A stretch of 64,000 bases of DNA from NCBI RefSeq assembly GCF_000981765.1, contig NZ_CP010975.1, positions 806,001-870,000 on the forward strand. Reading direction: 5' to 3'. Shown here piece by piece: positions 55,457 to 64,000 of this stretch. The translations under genes and the position numbers were made by a program. The DNA is from Kangiella geojedonensis (GTDB lineage: Bacteria; Pseudomonadota; Gammaproteobacteria; Enterobacterales; Kangiellaceae). The notes under the pieces are model-generated. The model ran no database searches, was not told the DNA's origin, and worked only from the letters and a program-made list of their open reading frames with translations. Every line of letters begins with the position of its first letter. Positions within the stretch are counted from its first letter, which is position 1.

Positions 55457-56158
55457 CTAGAATGCGTACACGAGGCTGAATCGGTCAGCGTGGAAGTCTG
55501 AACCGTTACCTTCTACCCTGATATATTCCAGCCCAAGTTCAGGAGTGATGAAATAGGATAGCCCCAGTTCTCTGTAAAAAGGAGTGTTCCAGCTGCCTTC
55601 GTCACGATCACGGCGTTTTAACAAGCCGGCTGATAATACCAAGCTCTCTGTTATAGCCCAGCTGGAATTTATTGTTAGGCTGCTATCATAGAGTTTCGCG
55701 TCATTTTTACCCTGTTGGGAAGTGATAGTATTGCAGGCCGTGTAAGTAGGGTAATTAGGGCATGGGTTTAAGTAGTAACCCTCATCAGCTTCAACATAGA
55801 ACTCATAATTATCTCGTTTACTACGTTCAAACTCCACATTTATGTTAATACTATCTGTAATATAGTAATAAGCACCGATACCGAGGCCATAGGAGTCATA
55901 TTCACGTGTAATATGAACCGGGATAGTAGTATCTGACGGTTGATCGTAACGTAGCAAGTCATAACGACTCTCGTGCTCCAAGTAGTCAGCCATAACATAA
56001 AAGTTATCAATAAATTCATAACTCCCTACTAGAGCCTTGCTTTTGCCATCATAGGAGTAGTCGTTGTATTGAAGCTTTACGTTGGTCCATTGTTGTTCGA
56101 TTGCTTGCAAGTTGGTAGTACAGAAAAGCGTAGCAATTAGTAGAAGTGATTTTTTCAT
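55457..56158 (-). CDS. Small outer-membrane beta-barrel protein
   Basis: 233 residues. A signal peptide covers residues 1-19 (cleavage near LQA-IE). The mature part is a series of 8-10 residue amphipathic strands (LGIGAYYYITDSININVEF, LGLSYFITPELGLEYIRV) and ends with Phe (LVYAF), the usual signal for barrel insertion. About eight to ten strands are likely. Two cysteines (NPCPN, TACNT) lie in a loop and may form a disulphide. The function is unknown. It stands alone, with a 14-bp inverted repeat just past its stop. Confidence 0.82.
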   Translation of the reverse strand: MKKSLLLIATLFCTTNLQAIEQQWTNVKLQYNDYSYDGKSKALVGSYEFIDNFYVMADYLEHESRYDLLRYDQPSDTTIPVHITREYDSYGLGIGAYYYITDSININVEFERSKRDNYEFYVEADEGYYLNPCPNYPTYTACNTITSQQGKNDAKLYDSSLTINSSWAITESLVLSAGLLKRRDRDEGSWNTPFYRELGLSYFITPELGLEYIRVEGNGSDFHADRFSLVYAF

Positions 56159-56349
56159 AGTATTCCTTGCTATTGATTATTAGTGAGTTATTAGTAGTTT
56201 TATTTTTAAGGGTGCTATCAATGGGGAATGTATAGTACTGAGCTGGTTTATGCAAGGCGTGTAACTGGTTGGGAGGGGTAGAAGACCACCTCCCGAGATA
56301 ATAGCACCAACCGCTTTAAACCTTTTAGAATTAAGAGTTGTCTATAGAT

Positions 56350-57246
56350 TTACAGTTCCCAATAGGCGGTTTCGCCATACAAGTTTTTGAAGTAATCAAT
56401 AAAGGCTCTGACTTTCGGAGCCAATAGTCTTGAACTTGGGTAAACTGCCCAAATAGCAGCCTCATCAGCGAGAGGGTAATCCTCTAGAACTTGTATTAAC
56501 TGCCCTGACTGTAACTCTTTATAAGCACACCACACTGAGCAGATACAAAGACCTAGGCCATCTACGCTGGCGTCTCTCATTGACTCTCCATTATCGACTC
56601 TGAGAGCACCATGCGTTTTGATTTTGTTAATGTCGCCATTCTCTGTTTTGAAATGCCAGTCATCAAACTGACCTAAATTGACGCATTGGTGATTTTTTAA
56701 GTCACTTGGAACCGTAGGCATACCATGCTTCTTGATGTAATCAGGAGAGGCACAAACGATTCTCTGGTCTTTTGCTAATCGAGTTGCAATTAAAGAAGAG
56801 TCAGGAAGCTTGGCATTTCTGATGGCGATATCAAAACCGCCTTCAACCATATCAACAATGGTATCACTTAATTTTAAGTCGATAGTGAGATCAGGGTAAT
56901 TATTAAGAAAGCCTTTGAGCGCGGGAATAATGTGCATTCGTCCAAAAGATGCTGGTGCTGTGATTCTTAATGTTCCCTGCGGCGTTTGACTACCAACACC
57001 GACCGCCGCTCGTGCGCTTTCTATGCTTTCTAACACTGCGATGGCATGGGGTAGAAAAGCCTGTCCGTCCTCAGTTAAGGAGACGTGTCTTGTGGTTCGG
57101 TGTAATAATTTTACCCCCAGCGTTTGCTCCAGCTTATTGAGGTAATTGCTGGCAACAGCGGGGGATAGGCCAAGCTCTTGACCTGCCTGACTGATGTTTT
57201 TTGTGACTTCCACTCGAGTAAATAGCTTTAAATATTCAACGTTCAT
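56350..57246 (-). CDS. LysR-family regulator of the adjacent reductase
   Basis: 298 residues from the ATG at 57244-57246, which begins MNVEYLKLFTRV as in LysR proteins; the open frame extends 47 codons further but only through the operator region. The helix-turn-helix includes ISQAGQELGLSPAVASNYLN. The effector domain resembles the subgroup (AaeR/CrgA-like) that controls divergent oxidoreductases (SDTIVDMVEGGFDIAIR). It is divergent from the medium-chain reductase gene. A palindrome 9 bases before its start codon suggests autoregulation. Confidence 0.88.
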   Translation of the reverse strand: MNVEYLKLFTRVEVTKNISQAGQELGLSPAVASNYLNKLEQTLGVKLLHRTTRHVSLTEDGQAFLPHAIAVLESIESARAAVGVGSQTPQGTLRITAPASFGRMHIIPALKGFLNNYPDLTIDLKLSDTIVDMVEGGFDIAIRNAKLPDSSLIATRLAKDQRIVCASPDYIKKHGMPTVPSDLKNHQCVNLGQFDDWHFKTENGDINKIKTHGALRVDNGESMRDASVDGLGLCICSVWCAYKELQSGQLIQVLEDYPLADEAAIWAVYPSSRLLAPKVRAFIDYFKNLYGETAYWEL

Positions 57247-57255
57247 TATCAATAA

Positions 57256-57279
57256 AATATTAAAAGTGATTTTAATATT
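57256..57279. promoter_or_regulatory. Palindromic operator between the LysR and reductase genes
   Basis: AATATTAAAA (57256-57265) and TTTTAATATT (57270-57279) form a perfect 10-bp inverted repeat with a GTGA centre. Position and symmetry fit the LysR recognition site; the regulator that binds it is inferred. Confidence 0.65.
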
Positions 57280-57345
57280 GTCGATATTATCATTAATTGG
57301 TAATAAAAATATACTGTGTACATAATTTGATATGAGGTATTCACA

Positions 57346-58332
57346 ATGAAAGCAATGGTAGTTAATCAATACGGTGGCACAGAACAATTTGAGTTAACCG
57401 ATATACAACAGCCTTCGATTAAAGCTGGACATGTTTTAGTAAATATTAAAGCTTCTAGCGTTAATACGGTCGATACGATGATTCGCTCAATGGGAAGCGA
57501 GCTTCCTTTTTCGCCACAAACTCCTGCTGTGTTAGGTATGGATTTTGCAGGCGTGGTGGAAGACGTTGGCGATGGTGTTAGTCAGTTTAAAGTTGGTGAT
57601 GAAGTGTATGGCTGTGCGGGTGGTCTAGGTGATTTACAAGGAAGCCTAGCCGAATATATGGTTGCTGACGCTCAGTTGGTTGCGCATAAGCCTAAGTCCT
57701 TATCAATGCGCGAGGCTGCTGCGTTACCTTTAGTCGGTATTACTGCTTATGAAGGGTTAATTAGAGCTGGTGTGGGCAAAGAGCAAAAAGTGCTGGTTCA
57801 TGGTGGTGCTGGTGGTGTCGGGCATGTGGCCATACAGCTAGCTAAATATTTTGGCGCAGAGGTTTATTCTACTGCGGGCAACGATGAGCATATTCAAGTT
57901 ATTCAGAGCTTAGGCGGTAAGGGAATCAATTATACTAACGACTCAGTATCCTCATATGTTGAGAAGTACACGGACGGTAACGGCTTTGATGTGATTTTTG
58001 ATTCTGTTGGTGGAGAAAATCTGCGGAATTCTTTTGAAGCTGCAGCATTAAATGGACAGGTAGCGACGACCGTTTCCTTGGTTGAGATGGATTTATCAAC
58101 TGCTCACATGAAAGGGTTGTCATTACACGTTGTATTTATGTTGATACCAATGATCCACAACATTAAACGCGGTGAGCATCAGGAGATATTAGCGACTTTG
58201 GCACAAATTGTAGACAGTGGTCATCTAACTCCGATACTTGATCAACATGAATTCAAGTTAGAAGAAGCCGGTAAAGCACACGCTCAACTGGAAAGTGGCA
58301 AGGTGACGGGAAAAGTCGTTATAACTCATTAA
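57346..58332 (+). CDS. NADPH-dependent medium-chain reductase (quinone oxidoreductase type)
   Basis: 328 residues. The N-terminal GroES-like domain (about 1-120) lacks the Cys/His ligands of zinc alcohol dehydrogenases, placing it in the zinc-free quinone-reductase branch. The Rossmann domain begins at VLVHGGAGGVGHVAIQLAK (about 148-166), and the C-terminal part ends HAQLESGKVTGKVVI, a family hallmark. It probably reduces quinones or enones with NADPH. GAGG lies 8 bases before the ATG. It is divergent from its likely LysR regulator. Confidence 0.88.
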   Translation: MKAMVVNQYGGTEQFELTDIQQPSIKAGHVLVNIKASSVNTVDTMIRSMGSELPFSPQTPAVLGMDFAGVVEDVGDGVSQFKVGDEVYGCAGGLGDLQGSLAEYMVADAQLVAHKPKSLSMREAAALPLVGITAYEGLIRAGVGKEQKVLVHGGAGGVGHVAIQLAKYFGAEVYSTAGNDEHIQVIQSLGGKGINYTNDSVSSYVEKYTDGNGFDVIFDSVGGENLRNSFEAAALNGQVATTVSLVEMDLSTAHMKGLSLHVVFMLIPMIHNIKRGEHQEILATLAQIVDSGHLTPILDQHEFKLEEAGKAHAQLESGKVTGKVVITH

Positions 58333-58847
58333 GTTTAATCGTCACTTTATCTGGGGGATTCAAGCTAATCCCCCACATACATAAGTCGGTAGCAGTCAGT
58401 TAAACCTTTACTCTAAGCTCGTGACCATCATGATCACTATAAAGACCATGGTCGTCACTTCATAAAGCCTCATGCATAACACATGAGGTTTATGTGTATT
58501 ATCCGTCTTTTATTGTTGTTAATCAGTTTTTTGCACTCAGCTGTCTGATTTTTTTACATTTACAAAAACAATCGGCTCACGCCCGGCCCAATATCAGGGT
58601 TTTCCCTATAGTTTGAATTCAATTTGCTGTGCTAATTTACTTGGCATGAGAAAAGCTAATGTTGCTTCATTAAAAAACTTATCAGTGAAGCAGACGTGTT
58701 TTCCCAAAGTCAGGAAGTAAGCTCAACGTTATCCGGTGTTCCTAAAAGCTTGTTTAATAATAAAAAAAGTAAAGGCTTGGCTAGATTTAACTGGCGATAA
58801 TGTTGGTTTGCTTGAAGGTATTTTCAAGTGAGAGTAGGTAATAGTTT
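58333..58847. other. 515-base gap before the subtilisin gene
   Basis: No gene was found. TGGGGGATT (58352-58360) / AATCCCCCA (58367-58375) is a perfect 9-bp stem with a 6-base loop and probably ends the reductase transcript, though without a T-run. CCTCATG (58468-58474) / CATGAGG (58482-58488) is a second hairpin. AATCAG (58521-58526) / CTGATT (58545-58550) is followed by T5. CTTGAA (58811-58816) / TTCAAG (58823-58828) lies 20 bases before the protease start and could mask its ribosome-binding site. Confidence 0.55.
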
Positions 58848-61800
58848 ATGAAATTCAAATCGTTTTTACCCAGCGTTACAGCAGTAACGTTAGCCGTATC
58901 AATGAGTTATTCGGCAACTTCGCAAGCTGTAATACATACAGGGCCAGATGGTGAGCCTGTCAATAAAGTTGATGCTACCGTAGGTGCTAAAGCGTTATCC
59001 TTTACTTTAATCACCGGCGATGTTGCTCACGCTACCGTGAACAATCGTGGTGAGATGTTAGGCGCTCGCCTTACTAAAGCAGATGGCTCTGAAGTTGTTT
59101 GGAGCACCCTGCAAGTCGGCCCTAATTTATACCTGATTCCTGCTGAAGCTCAACCTTTGGTTGATGCGGGTAAATTGGATAAAGAACTATTCAATCTCAC
59201 TCGACTTTATCAAAGTGGTTATGATGATGAGCGCTCTGAAGAGTTATCAGTTATTGTTGAATACGAAGATGGCACCTCGCCTGTTCAAGTATCAAATTCA
59301 CGCATGACGCATCGATTCGATGTTATCGACAGTGCGAGTCTTGCTTTAGATAAAGAAGGGATTAACTCGTCGTATAGCGAGCTAACGTCTGATAGCCGTA
59401 TTAAATCAGTGTGGTTAGACAAGGTTTTTCAGTCAATGGGCGCGGATTTACCTTCTCCAACCGTCCCTTTAACTGGAGCGCTATCCGCATATCAGGCTGG
59501 CTTTGACGGCACTGGTGTGACGGTAGCTGTACTGGATACTGGTTACGACTTCGCTCACCCTGATTTGAATGGACAAGTTGTAGATGTTCAGTCTTTTGTT
59601 TGGGGCTCTGAAGGTCAAGATTTAGATGGGCATGGTACACACGTTGCTGGTTCTATCGCTGGTACCGGTGTTGCTTCTGACGGTCTGTACACGGGCGTTG
59701 CACCGGGTTCAAAGTTAATCGTGGGTAAAGTACTCAACGATAACGGCTCAGGTTCAATGAGCGGTATTTTGAATGGTATGTACTGGGCAGTAGAAAGTGG
59801 CGCTGACATCGTTAATATGTCACTGGGTGCTTCTGGTGGTTCAGATTGCGTTGGCCCAGCGGTTGATATGTTAGAAGCGTTGAGTGATCGCGCGCTTTTC
59901 GTGGTAGCGGCTGGTAACAGCTACACCCGTAAAACCGTATCGACTCCTGGCTGTTCACCAAAAGCATTGACTGTTGGTGCTATCGATCGTGACGGAAACA
60001 CCGCTGAGTTCTCTAGCCGTGGTCCTTCTGTCGATGGCAAAACGGCTAAGCCCGATATCGCTTCTCAGGGCGTTGACGTCGTGTCTGCTTCAACCGGTGG
60101 CATCAGTGGTAATGAATACCGTTTATTGTCTGGTACTTCTATGGCGACACCTCATGTGGCTGGTGGTGCAGCAATTGTGCTTCAAGCGAACCCGGAATTA
60201 ACGCCGACACAGCTTAAAGCCGTATTAACATCGTCGGTAGCTCCAACGGATGCTCCTGTCTTAGAGCAGGGCGCAGGTCCGATGGATGTTGCTCAAGCGG
60301 TTGAGCAAAACATTGTTGGTCACGCCAATTTAAGTTTAGGTGATTTCTATTACCCGTACGAGTATGACGTTACGGAAAAACACGTCACATTAAGCAACCT
60401 TAGCGACAAAGATATTACCTTGCACCTCAAGCTAAAGATGATTGGCGATGACGGTGATACTAATGTTCCTGCTAAGTTAGTGAAATTAAATACTCGTAAA
60501 GTCGTTGTTCCGGCGCATGGAGATGTTGATGTTCCTGTAACGGTTGACGCTTCTGCGGCGATTCGTAACAGCGCTTACGGCACTATTACGGGTCGTTTAA
60601 CGGGCACGTCAAAAGACGGCGATAACGTTGTTGTACCAGTATCTGTTTGGTTTGAAGAGCCAAAGTCAGAACTTAATATCACCGCTTATGACCGTTTTGG
60701 CAACCCCGCTGAATCACCGTCTGCAGTGAGCCTACTGAACCATGAAGACCAAACCGTATTACGCCACAGTTTCATTGACGGTCAAGCCCACTTCACAGTG
60801 CCATCGGGGCAATATAGTATCGTGTCGAGCGTCATGACCCGTGATGAACCTAGCAACCAAGGCTTGGTTGAGTCGGTGACTTTCTTAGCGGATTTAGAGC
60901 GCATAGTTGATGGTGACACTGATCTGGTCTTGGATGCACGTAAAGGTCATGAAATCGAGTTTGATGCGAATAACCCACTCGATATGCAAGGTTTCAGTGG
61001 CGGTTTCACTTATGACATGAGTGCAAACGATAGACTGAAAGCTTCAGTATTTGATTATGCGCCTAAGTATGTAGAAAACGTTTATGGCTGGTCTCATGGT
61101 CGGGATGAAAACTTCAACTTTGTTGTAACCACTCGTGCCACAGCTCCTATGCCTGAACTGCAAACAAGTAATGGCACTCCAGTTGAGTACCTATCCCCTA
61201 GTTTAGCTCGTATGTTCGACGGTGAAGGTAGTCTGGAAATGGTTTACGTTGGTGACGGTAGTCGCGAAGCCTTTGAGGCAGTTGATGTTGAAGGTAAAAT
61301 TGCCTTTATCGACGCTGAGTATTTTATCCATACTCCAGCAAGATATGCGCGCGATGCCGGCGTTGCAGGCATGGTTGCTAACTTCCCTAACTCAGTTGGT
61401 CGTCATAATTCGAGTGTTAATAGTTATGACTTCCCAATCGTTACTGTGACAGCAGATATGGGCGCAGTGTTGAAGCAGGAAATGTCTGAAGGACCTGTAG
61501 AGCTGCAGTGGTCAGGTTTTGCACCAGAGAGCTCGCCATATGCATACTCTTTAGTCCATCAGTCGAGCGGTAAAGTTAGCACTGGGAAAGTTAAAGTTAA
61601 TGAAGGTGAGTTAGCTTCTGTAAACTCTCAGTACTTCTCGCAAGGCGATGAACGAATCATTTATGCAGATGTTTATGCTCATGTGCCTGGTGCCGCTGGA
61701 TTCTACTCAACTGGTACTTCTCAGATGATCAAAGCACCGATTGAACGTGTGGAGTACTTCTCGCCTGAAACGGTAGGTTGGACGAATAAAGTCATGCCGA

Positions 61801-62561
61801 TGTATACCAATGGTGGTGGTAGCTTTGAAGGCCCAGTAATCTATAGTTCTGGTCATACAGAAGATACGACTTGGTATAAAGGTCCGTTTGGTTCAAGCCA
61901 GTTGACCAATAGCAGCGTATTAGTTAACCGTTTCAATAACGAAATGAAGGTTAGTATCCCTCACTTTGGTGATGCGGCTGGACACGATAGTGTCGCTTCT
62001 CCAGGTATGCGTGACCGTCTATCGAAAAGTATAGAAGTTAATGGTGAGAGAGCTTATGCCCAAGCTAACGGTATGGTTCCTTTGCCAGAGTCTCCTGCAC
62101 TTGTCACGATTGGCAATGGCTTTATGAGAAGGGCAGACTTTGGGCCAGCAAATCAGCGAATTGGTGTTGCTTACGAGACTGTTTGGAGCTTTATGACAGA
62201 CAGCTCTATGCAAGGCCCTCAGCCAGTGATTGTACCAAGCATCGATGTACCATCGGATCTGGACAACGCGATTCCAGCAGGTGAACCAGCGACATTATCT
62301 ATCAAAGGTTTAGTAGACGGACTGGGCAGCGTGCCGTTGGCGTCAGTTCAAGTTGAATATGCGTATGGTACTCAGCAGAACCTTCGCTGGCCTGTGATTG
62401 AGTGGCAGTCGGTTGAAGCAACTCAGTCGAATGGTGATTGGAGTGTTACTATTCCAAACGACTCAGAAGCTGGTCAATATGTTCACTTACGAGTGGTACT
62501 GTCAGACCACAATGGTTCGACTGTTGATCAATCGATGGTTCGAGCTTACCTGTTGAAATAG
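58848..62561 (+). CDS. Secreted subtilisin-family (S8) serine protease
   Basis: 1237 residues. A signal peptide covers about residues 1-27 (cleavage near SQA-VI), then a propeptide (to about 200). The catalytic triad is complete: Asp230 (VLDTGYD), His262 (DGHGTHVAG) and Ser431 (SGTSMATPHVAGG), with the oxyanion Asn in AAGNS. Beta-sandwich domains follow (about 490-620), and a protease-associated (PA)-like segment at about 800-880 (VEGKIAFIDAEYF). The C-terminal 350 residues are further beta domains without a recognised anchor. The protein is probably released or surface-bound and degrades extracellular protein. Confidence 0.93.
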   Translation: MKFKSFLPSVTAVTLAVSMSYSATSQAVIHTGPDGEPVNKVDATVGAKALSFTLITGDVAHATVNNRGEMLGARLTKADGSEVVWSTLQVGPNLYLIPAEAQPLVDAGKLDKELFNLTRLYQSGYDDERSEELSVIVEYEDGTSPVQVSNSRMTHRFDVIDSASLALDKEGINSSYSELTSDSRIKSVWLDKVFQSMGADLPSPTVPLTGALSAYQAGFDGTGVTVAVLDTGYDFAHPDLNGQVVDVQSFVWGSEGQDLDGHGTHVAGSIAGTGVASDGLYTGVAPGSKLIVGKVLNDNGSGSMSGILNGMYWAVESGADIVNMSLGASGGSDCVGPAVDMLEALSDRALFVVAAGNSYTRKTVSTPGCSPKALTVGAIDRDGNTAEFSSRGPSVDGKTAKPDIASQGVDVVSASTGGISGNEYRLLSGTSMATPHVAGGAAIVLQANPELTPTQLKAVLTSSVAPTDAPVLEQGAGPMDVAQAVEQNIVGHANLSLGDFYYPYEYDVTEKHVTLSNLSDKDITLHLKLKMIGDDGDTNVPAKLVKLNTRKVVVPAHGDVDVPVTVDASAAIRNSAYGTITGRLTGTSKDGDNVVVPVSVWFEEPKSELNITAYDRFGNPAESPSAVSLLNHEDQTVLRHSFIDGQAHFTVPSGQYSIVSSVMTRDEPSNQGLVESVTFLADLERIVDGDTDLVLDARKGHEIEFDANNPLDMQGFSGGFTYDMSANDRLKASVFDYAPKYVENVYGWSHGRDENFNFVVTTRATAPMPELQTSNGTPVEYLSPSLARMFDGEGSLEMVYVGDGSREAFEAVDVEGKIAFIDAEYFIHTPARYARDAGVAGMVANFPNSVGRHNSSVNSYDFPIVTVTADMGAVLKQEMSEGPVELQWSGFAPESSPYAYSLVHQSSGKVSTGKVKVNEGELASVNSQYFSQGDERIIYADVYAHVPGAAGFYSTGTSQMIKAPIERVEYFSPETVGWTNKVMPMYTNGGGSFEGPVIYSSGHTEDTTWYKGPFGSSQLTNSSVLVNRFNNEMKVSIPHFGDAAGHDSVASPGMRDRLSKSIEVNGERAYAQANGMVPLPESPALVTIGNGFMRRADFGPANQRIGVAYETVWSFMTDSSMQGPQPVIVPSIDVPSDLDNAIPAGEPATLSIKGLVDGLGSVPLASVQVEYAYGTQQNLRWPVIEWQSVEATQSNGDWSVTIPNDSEAGQYVHLRVVLSDHNGSTVDQSMVRAYLLK

Positions 62562-62586
62562 TAAGCTTGTTATGACATTGGTATTG

Positions 62587-62611
62587 AAGGCGGCCTTAGG
62601 GTCGCCTTTTT
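62587..62611 (+). terminator. Terminator of the subtilisin gene
   Basis: AAGGCGGCC (62587-62595) pairs with GGTCGCCTT (62600-62608) with one G-U pair, 4-base loop and a run of five T (to 62611). Confidence 0.8.
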
Positions 62612-62694
62612 ACGTTGTGGGATAAATCATATTCCAAATTGATTTTATGTAGCAAATTCACTTATATTCAAAGTAAGCCGTTTTGTGAGAAGAC

Positions 62695-64000
62695 ATGATT
62701 AATAGCACCCGCTTAACTACTTTAATAACTTTCGTTTTGGCACTTTTGTGTATGGGGGTGCTGAAGGCAGAGGTAACTTATCAACCATTGGGCCAAGGAC
62801 GTGGTTTAGAGGCTGAGGTTGTTTCAAGCTTATTGGTCGATCAGCAAGGTTTTTTGTGGGTTGGTTCAAGAGAAGGTGTCTTTCGCTATGATGGTTATTC
62901 CGCTACTCACTTCAACCCTGATATTCATGATCCAAATGCGATCAGCGATACCGATATACGAAATCTCTACGAGGACAAAGATGGCAATATTTGGGTATCC
63001 ACCAATACTGCTGGTTTAAATTACTACGATCCTAAAGCGAAACAATTCATAATCTATCGACACGAGGCAGAAAACGAGCAAACCATCAGTAATGACAGCG
63101 TTTATGATATTGTACAGATGGATGATGGTAGTTATTGGGTTGGTACTGATATTGGTTTAAACAAATTAGATATTAGCTCGGGAACTTTCGAGCGCCATTA
63201 CTTTAATAAAAACGATCCCAGCACAATCAGTAATGATTACATATACAATCTCTTGATTGATCGAGATGATAACTTATGGATAACTACAGTTGGTGGTGGA
63301 ATTAATGTTAAAGAAAAAGGTTCGAACACTTTTATTCGTCATAGCTTAAGTGACTTAACAGGTGACCCCTTTAATGACGAAGTATTCGCGATTAAGCAGG
63401 CTACTGATGGTGATTTTTGGTTGGGAACACGCCGAGGACTTATCAAATATAACCCACATAAGCGTGAAGCCAAATTAGTTGGTTTGAGAGAGGGAGAGCA
63501 GCATCCAGCTATCGTCTCATTAGAGGTAACTGGGCGAGGTGAATTATTGATTGGTACTATAAGCAGAGGCATCTTGCGTTATGATGCTGAGTTAAACCGT
63601 TACCAAGCCTTTAATACAAATCCTTTGGGAAGCAAAGGTCAGTTACCATCTTTACCGGTTTTAGCTATGGAGTACTATAAAGGAAAGTTGTTTGTTGGAA
63701 CTTGGGGCAGTGGCGTGTATGTGGCTCGTTTAGGTCAGCTTCCTTTTCGTGTTTTGGGAAGTGGTGATGACCCGCGGACAGGCTTGAGTAATCATAACGC
63801 AACGGCTCTTTATGCTGACAATAACCATCTGCTTGTAGGAACTTTCGGTGGCGGTGCACAAAAGCTCAATGTAGCAACAGGTTATATTGAAGAACAATTA
63901 GCGTCTAATGAGATATTCAGTGCTGAAGGTATATTGACTATAGTCAAACACAATGAATGGATATACGCCGGAGCTTCAACAGGACTTTGGCAGATAAAAG
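62695..64000 (+). CDS. Secreted beta-propeller sensor protein, cut by the window end
   Basis: 435 codons are visible from the ATG at 62695 with no stop before the window edge. Residues 1-25 are a signal peptide (cleavage near LKA-EV). The rest is a series of two-component-regulator propeller blades, each with a GxLWVGT-type strand (QQGFLWVGSREG, DGNIWVSTNTAG, DGSYWVGTDIG, DDNLWITTVGGG, DGDFWLGTRRG). Such N-termini sit outside the cytoplasmic membrane and pass a signal to a GGDEF, histidine-kinase or hybrid output that would lie beyond 64000. Unlike the propeller-GGDEF protein at 3843-6698, this one is exported. Confidence 0.88.
   Translation, partial: MINSTRLTTLITFVLALLCMGVLKAEVTYQPLGQGRGLEAEVVSSLLVDQQGFLWVGSREGVFRYDGYSATHFNPDIHDPNAISDTDIRNLYEDKDGNIWVSTNTAGLNYYDPKAKQFIIYRHEAENEQTISNDSVYDIVQMDDGSYWVGTDIGLNKLDISSGTFERHYFNKNDPSTISNDYIYNLLIDRDDNLWITTVGGGINVKEKGSNTFIRHSLSDLTGDPFNDEVFAIKQATDGDFWLGTRRGLIKYNPHKREAKLVGLREGEQHPAIVSLEVTGRGELLIGTISRGILRYDAELNRYQAFNTNPLGSKGQLPSLPVLAMEYYKGKLFVGTWGSGVYVARLGQLPFRVLGSGDDPRTGLSNHNATALYADNNHLLVGTFGGGAQKLNVATGYIEEQLASNEIFSAEGILTIVKHNEWIYAGASTGLWQIK

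Noticed and set aside
57247-57387. 47-codon N-terminal extension of the second LysR protein
   Set aside because: It crosses the palindromic operator and the divergent promoter, and LysR proteins begin at the MNVEYLK-like position.

Overview
The window reads as chromosomal DNA of a marine-type gammaproteobacterium of middling GC. The evidence is the E. coli-like order thrS-infC-rpmI-rplT-pheS-pheT-ihfA-merR, the uvrY-uvrC-pgsA-tRNA(Gly-Cys-Leu) order, a cydAB operon and several outer-membrane and secreted proteins. General resemblance suggests an Oceanospirillales/Kangiella-like organism, but that is an impression and not a test.

Layout. 1-9.9 kb: a secreted DUF11 protein, a cytochrome bd operon (cydA, cydB and a 50-residue DUF2474 gene), a propeller-GGDEF diguanylate cyclase that seems cytoplasmic, a run of small genes (CPXCG protein, a cupin with a probable core deletion, a secreted NTF2-like protein), a divergent glyoxalase/LysR pair and a GFA-family protein. 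10.1-17.8 kb: the translation cluster, with an AUU-started infC and an attenuator-like rplT-pheS gap. 17.9 kb: tRNA-Pro, then about 0.94 kb of non-coding DNA with several inverted repeats.

18.9-47.1 kb is the main feature: a two-gene locus. The first gene encodes one 8155-residue exported protein. In order it has a signal peptide, a DUF11-like region, 38 Calx-beta modules, 19 almost identical 104-residue cadherin-like repeats, 12 almost identical 93-residue Ig-like repeats, a DUF11 domain, a carboxypeptidase-regulatory-like region and two OmpA-like domains. The second gene overlaps it by 8 bp behind a strong ribosome-binding site and encodes a 1238-residue probable outer-membrane beta-barrel protein. 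I infer a giant surface fibre or adhesin anchored to peptidoglycan at its C-terminus, with a dedicated barrel partner. No RTX, type I, type V or sortase signal was seen.

47.2-64 kb: tRNA-Ser; a compact AT-rich restriction-modification pair (HTH-C5 methyltransferase and a PmeII-family endonuclease, divergent); a secreted M24 peptidase; a small periplasmic protein; uvrY-uvrC-pgsA; a tRNA-Gly/Cys/Leu cluster with a terminator-like hairpin inside it; a small outer-membrane barrel; a divergent LysR/medium-chain reductase pair with a clear palindromic operator; a secreted subtilisin; and the start of a secreted propeller sensor that runs off the window. Several starts given here lie downstream of the longest open frame, and infC's lies upstream; the reasons are given per gene.
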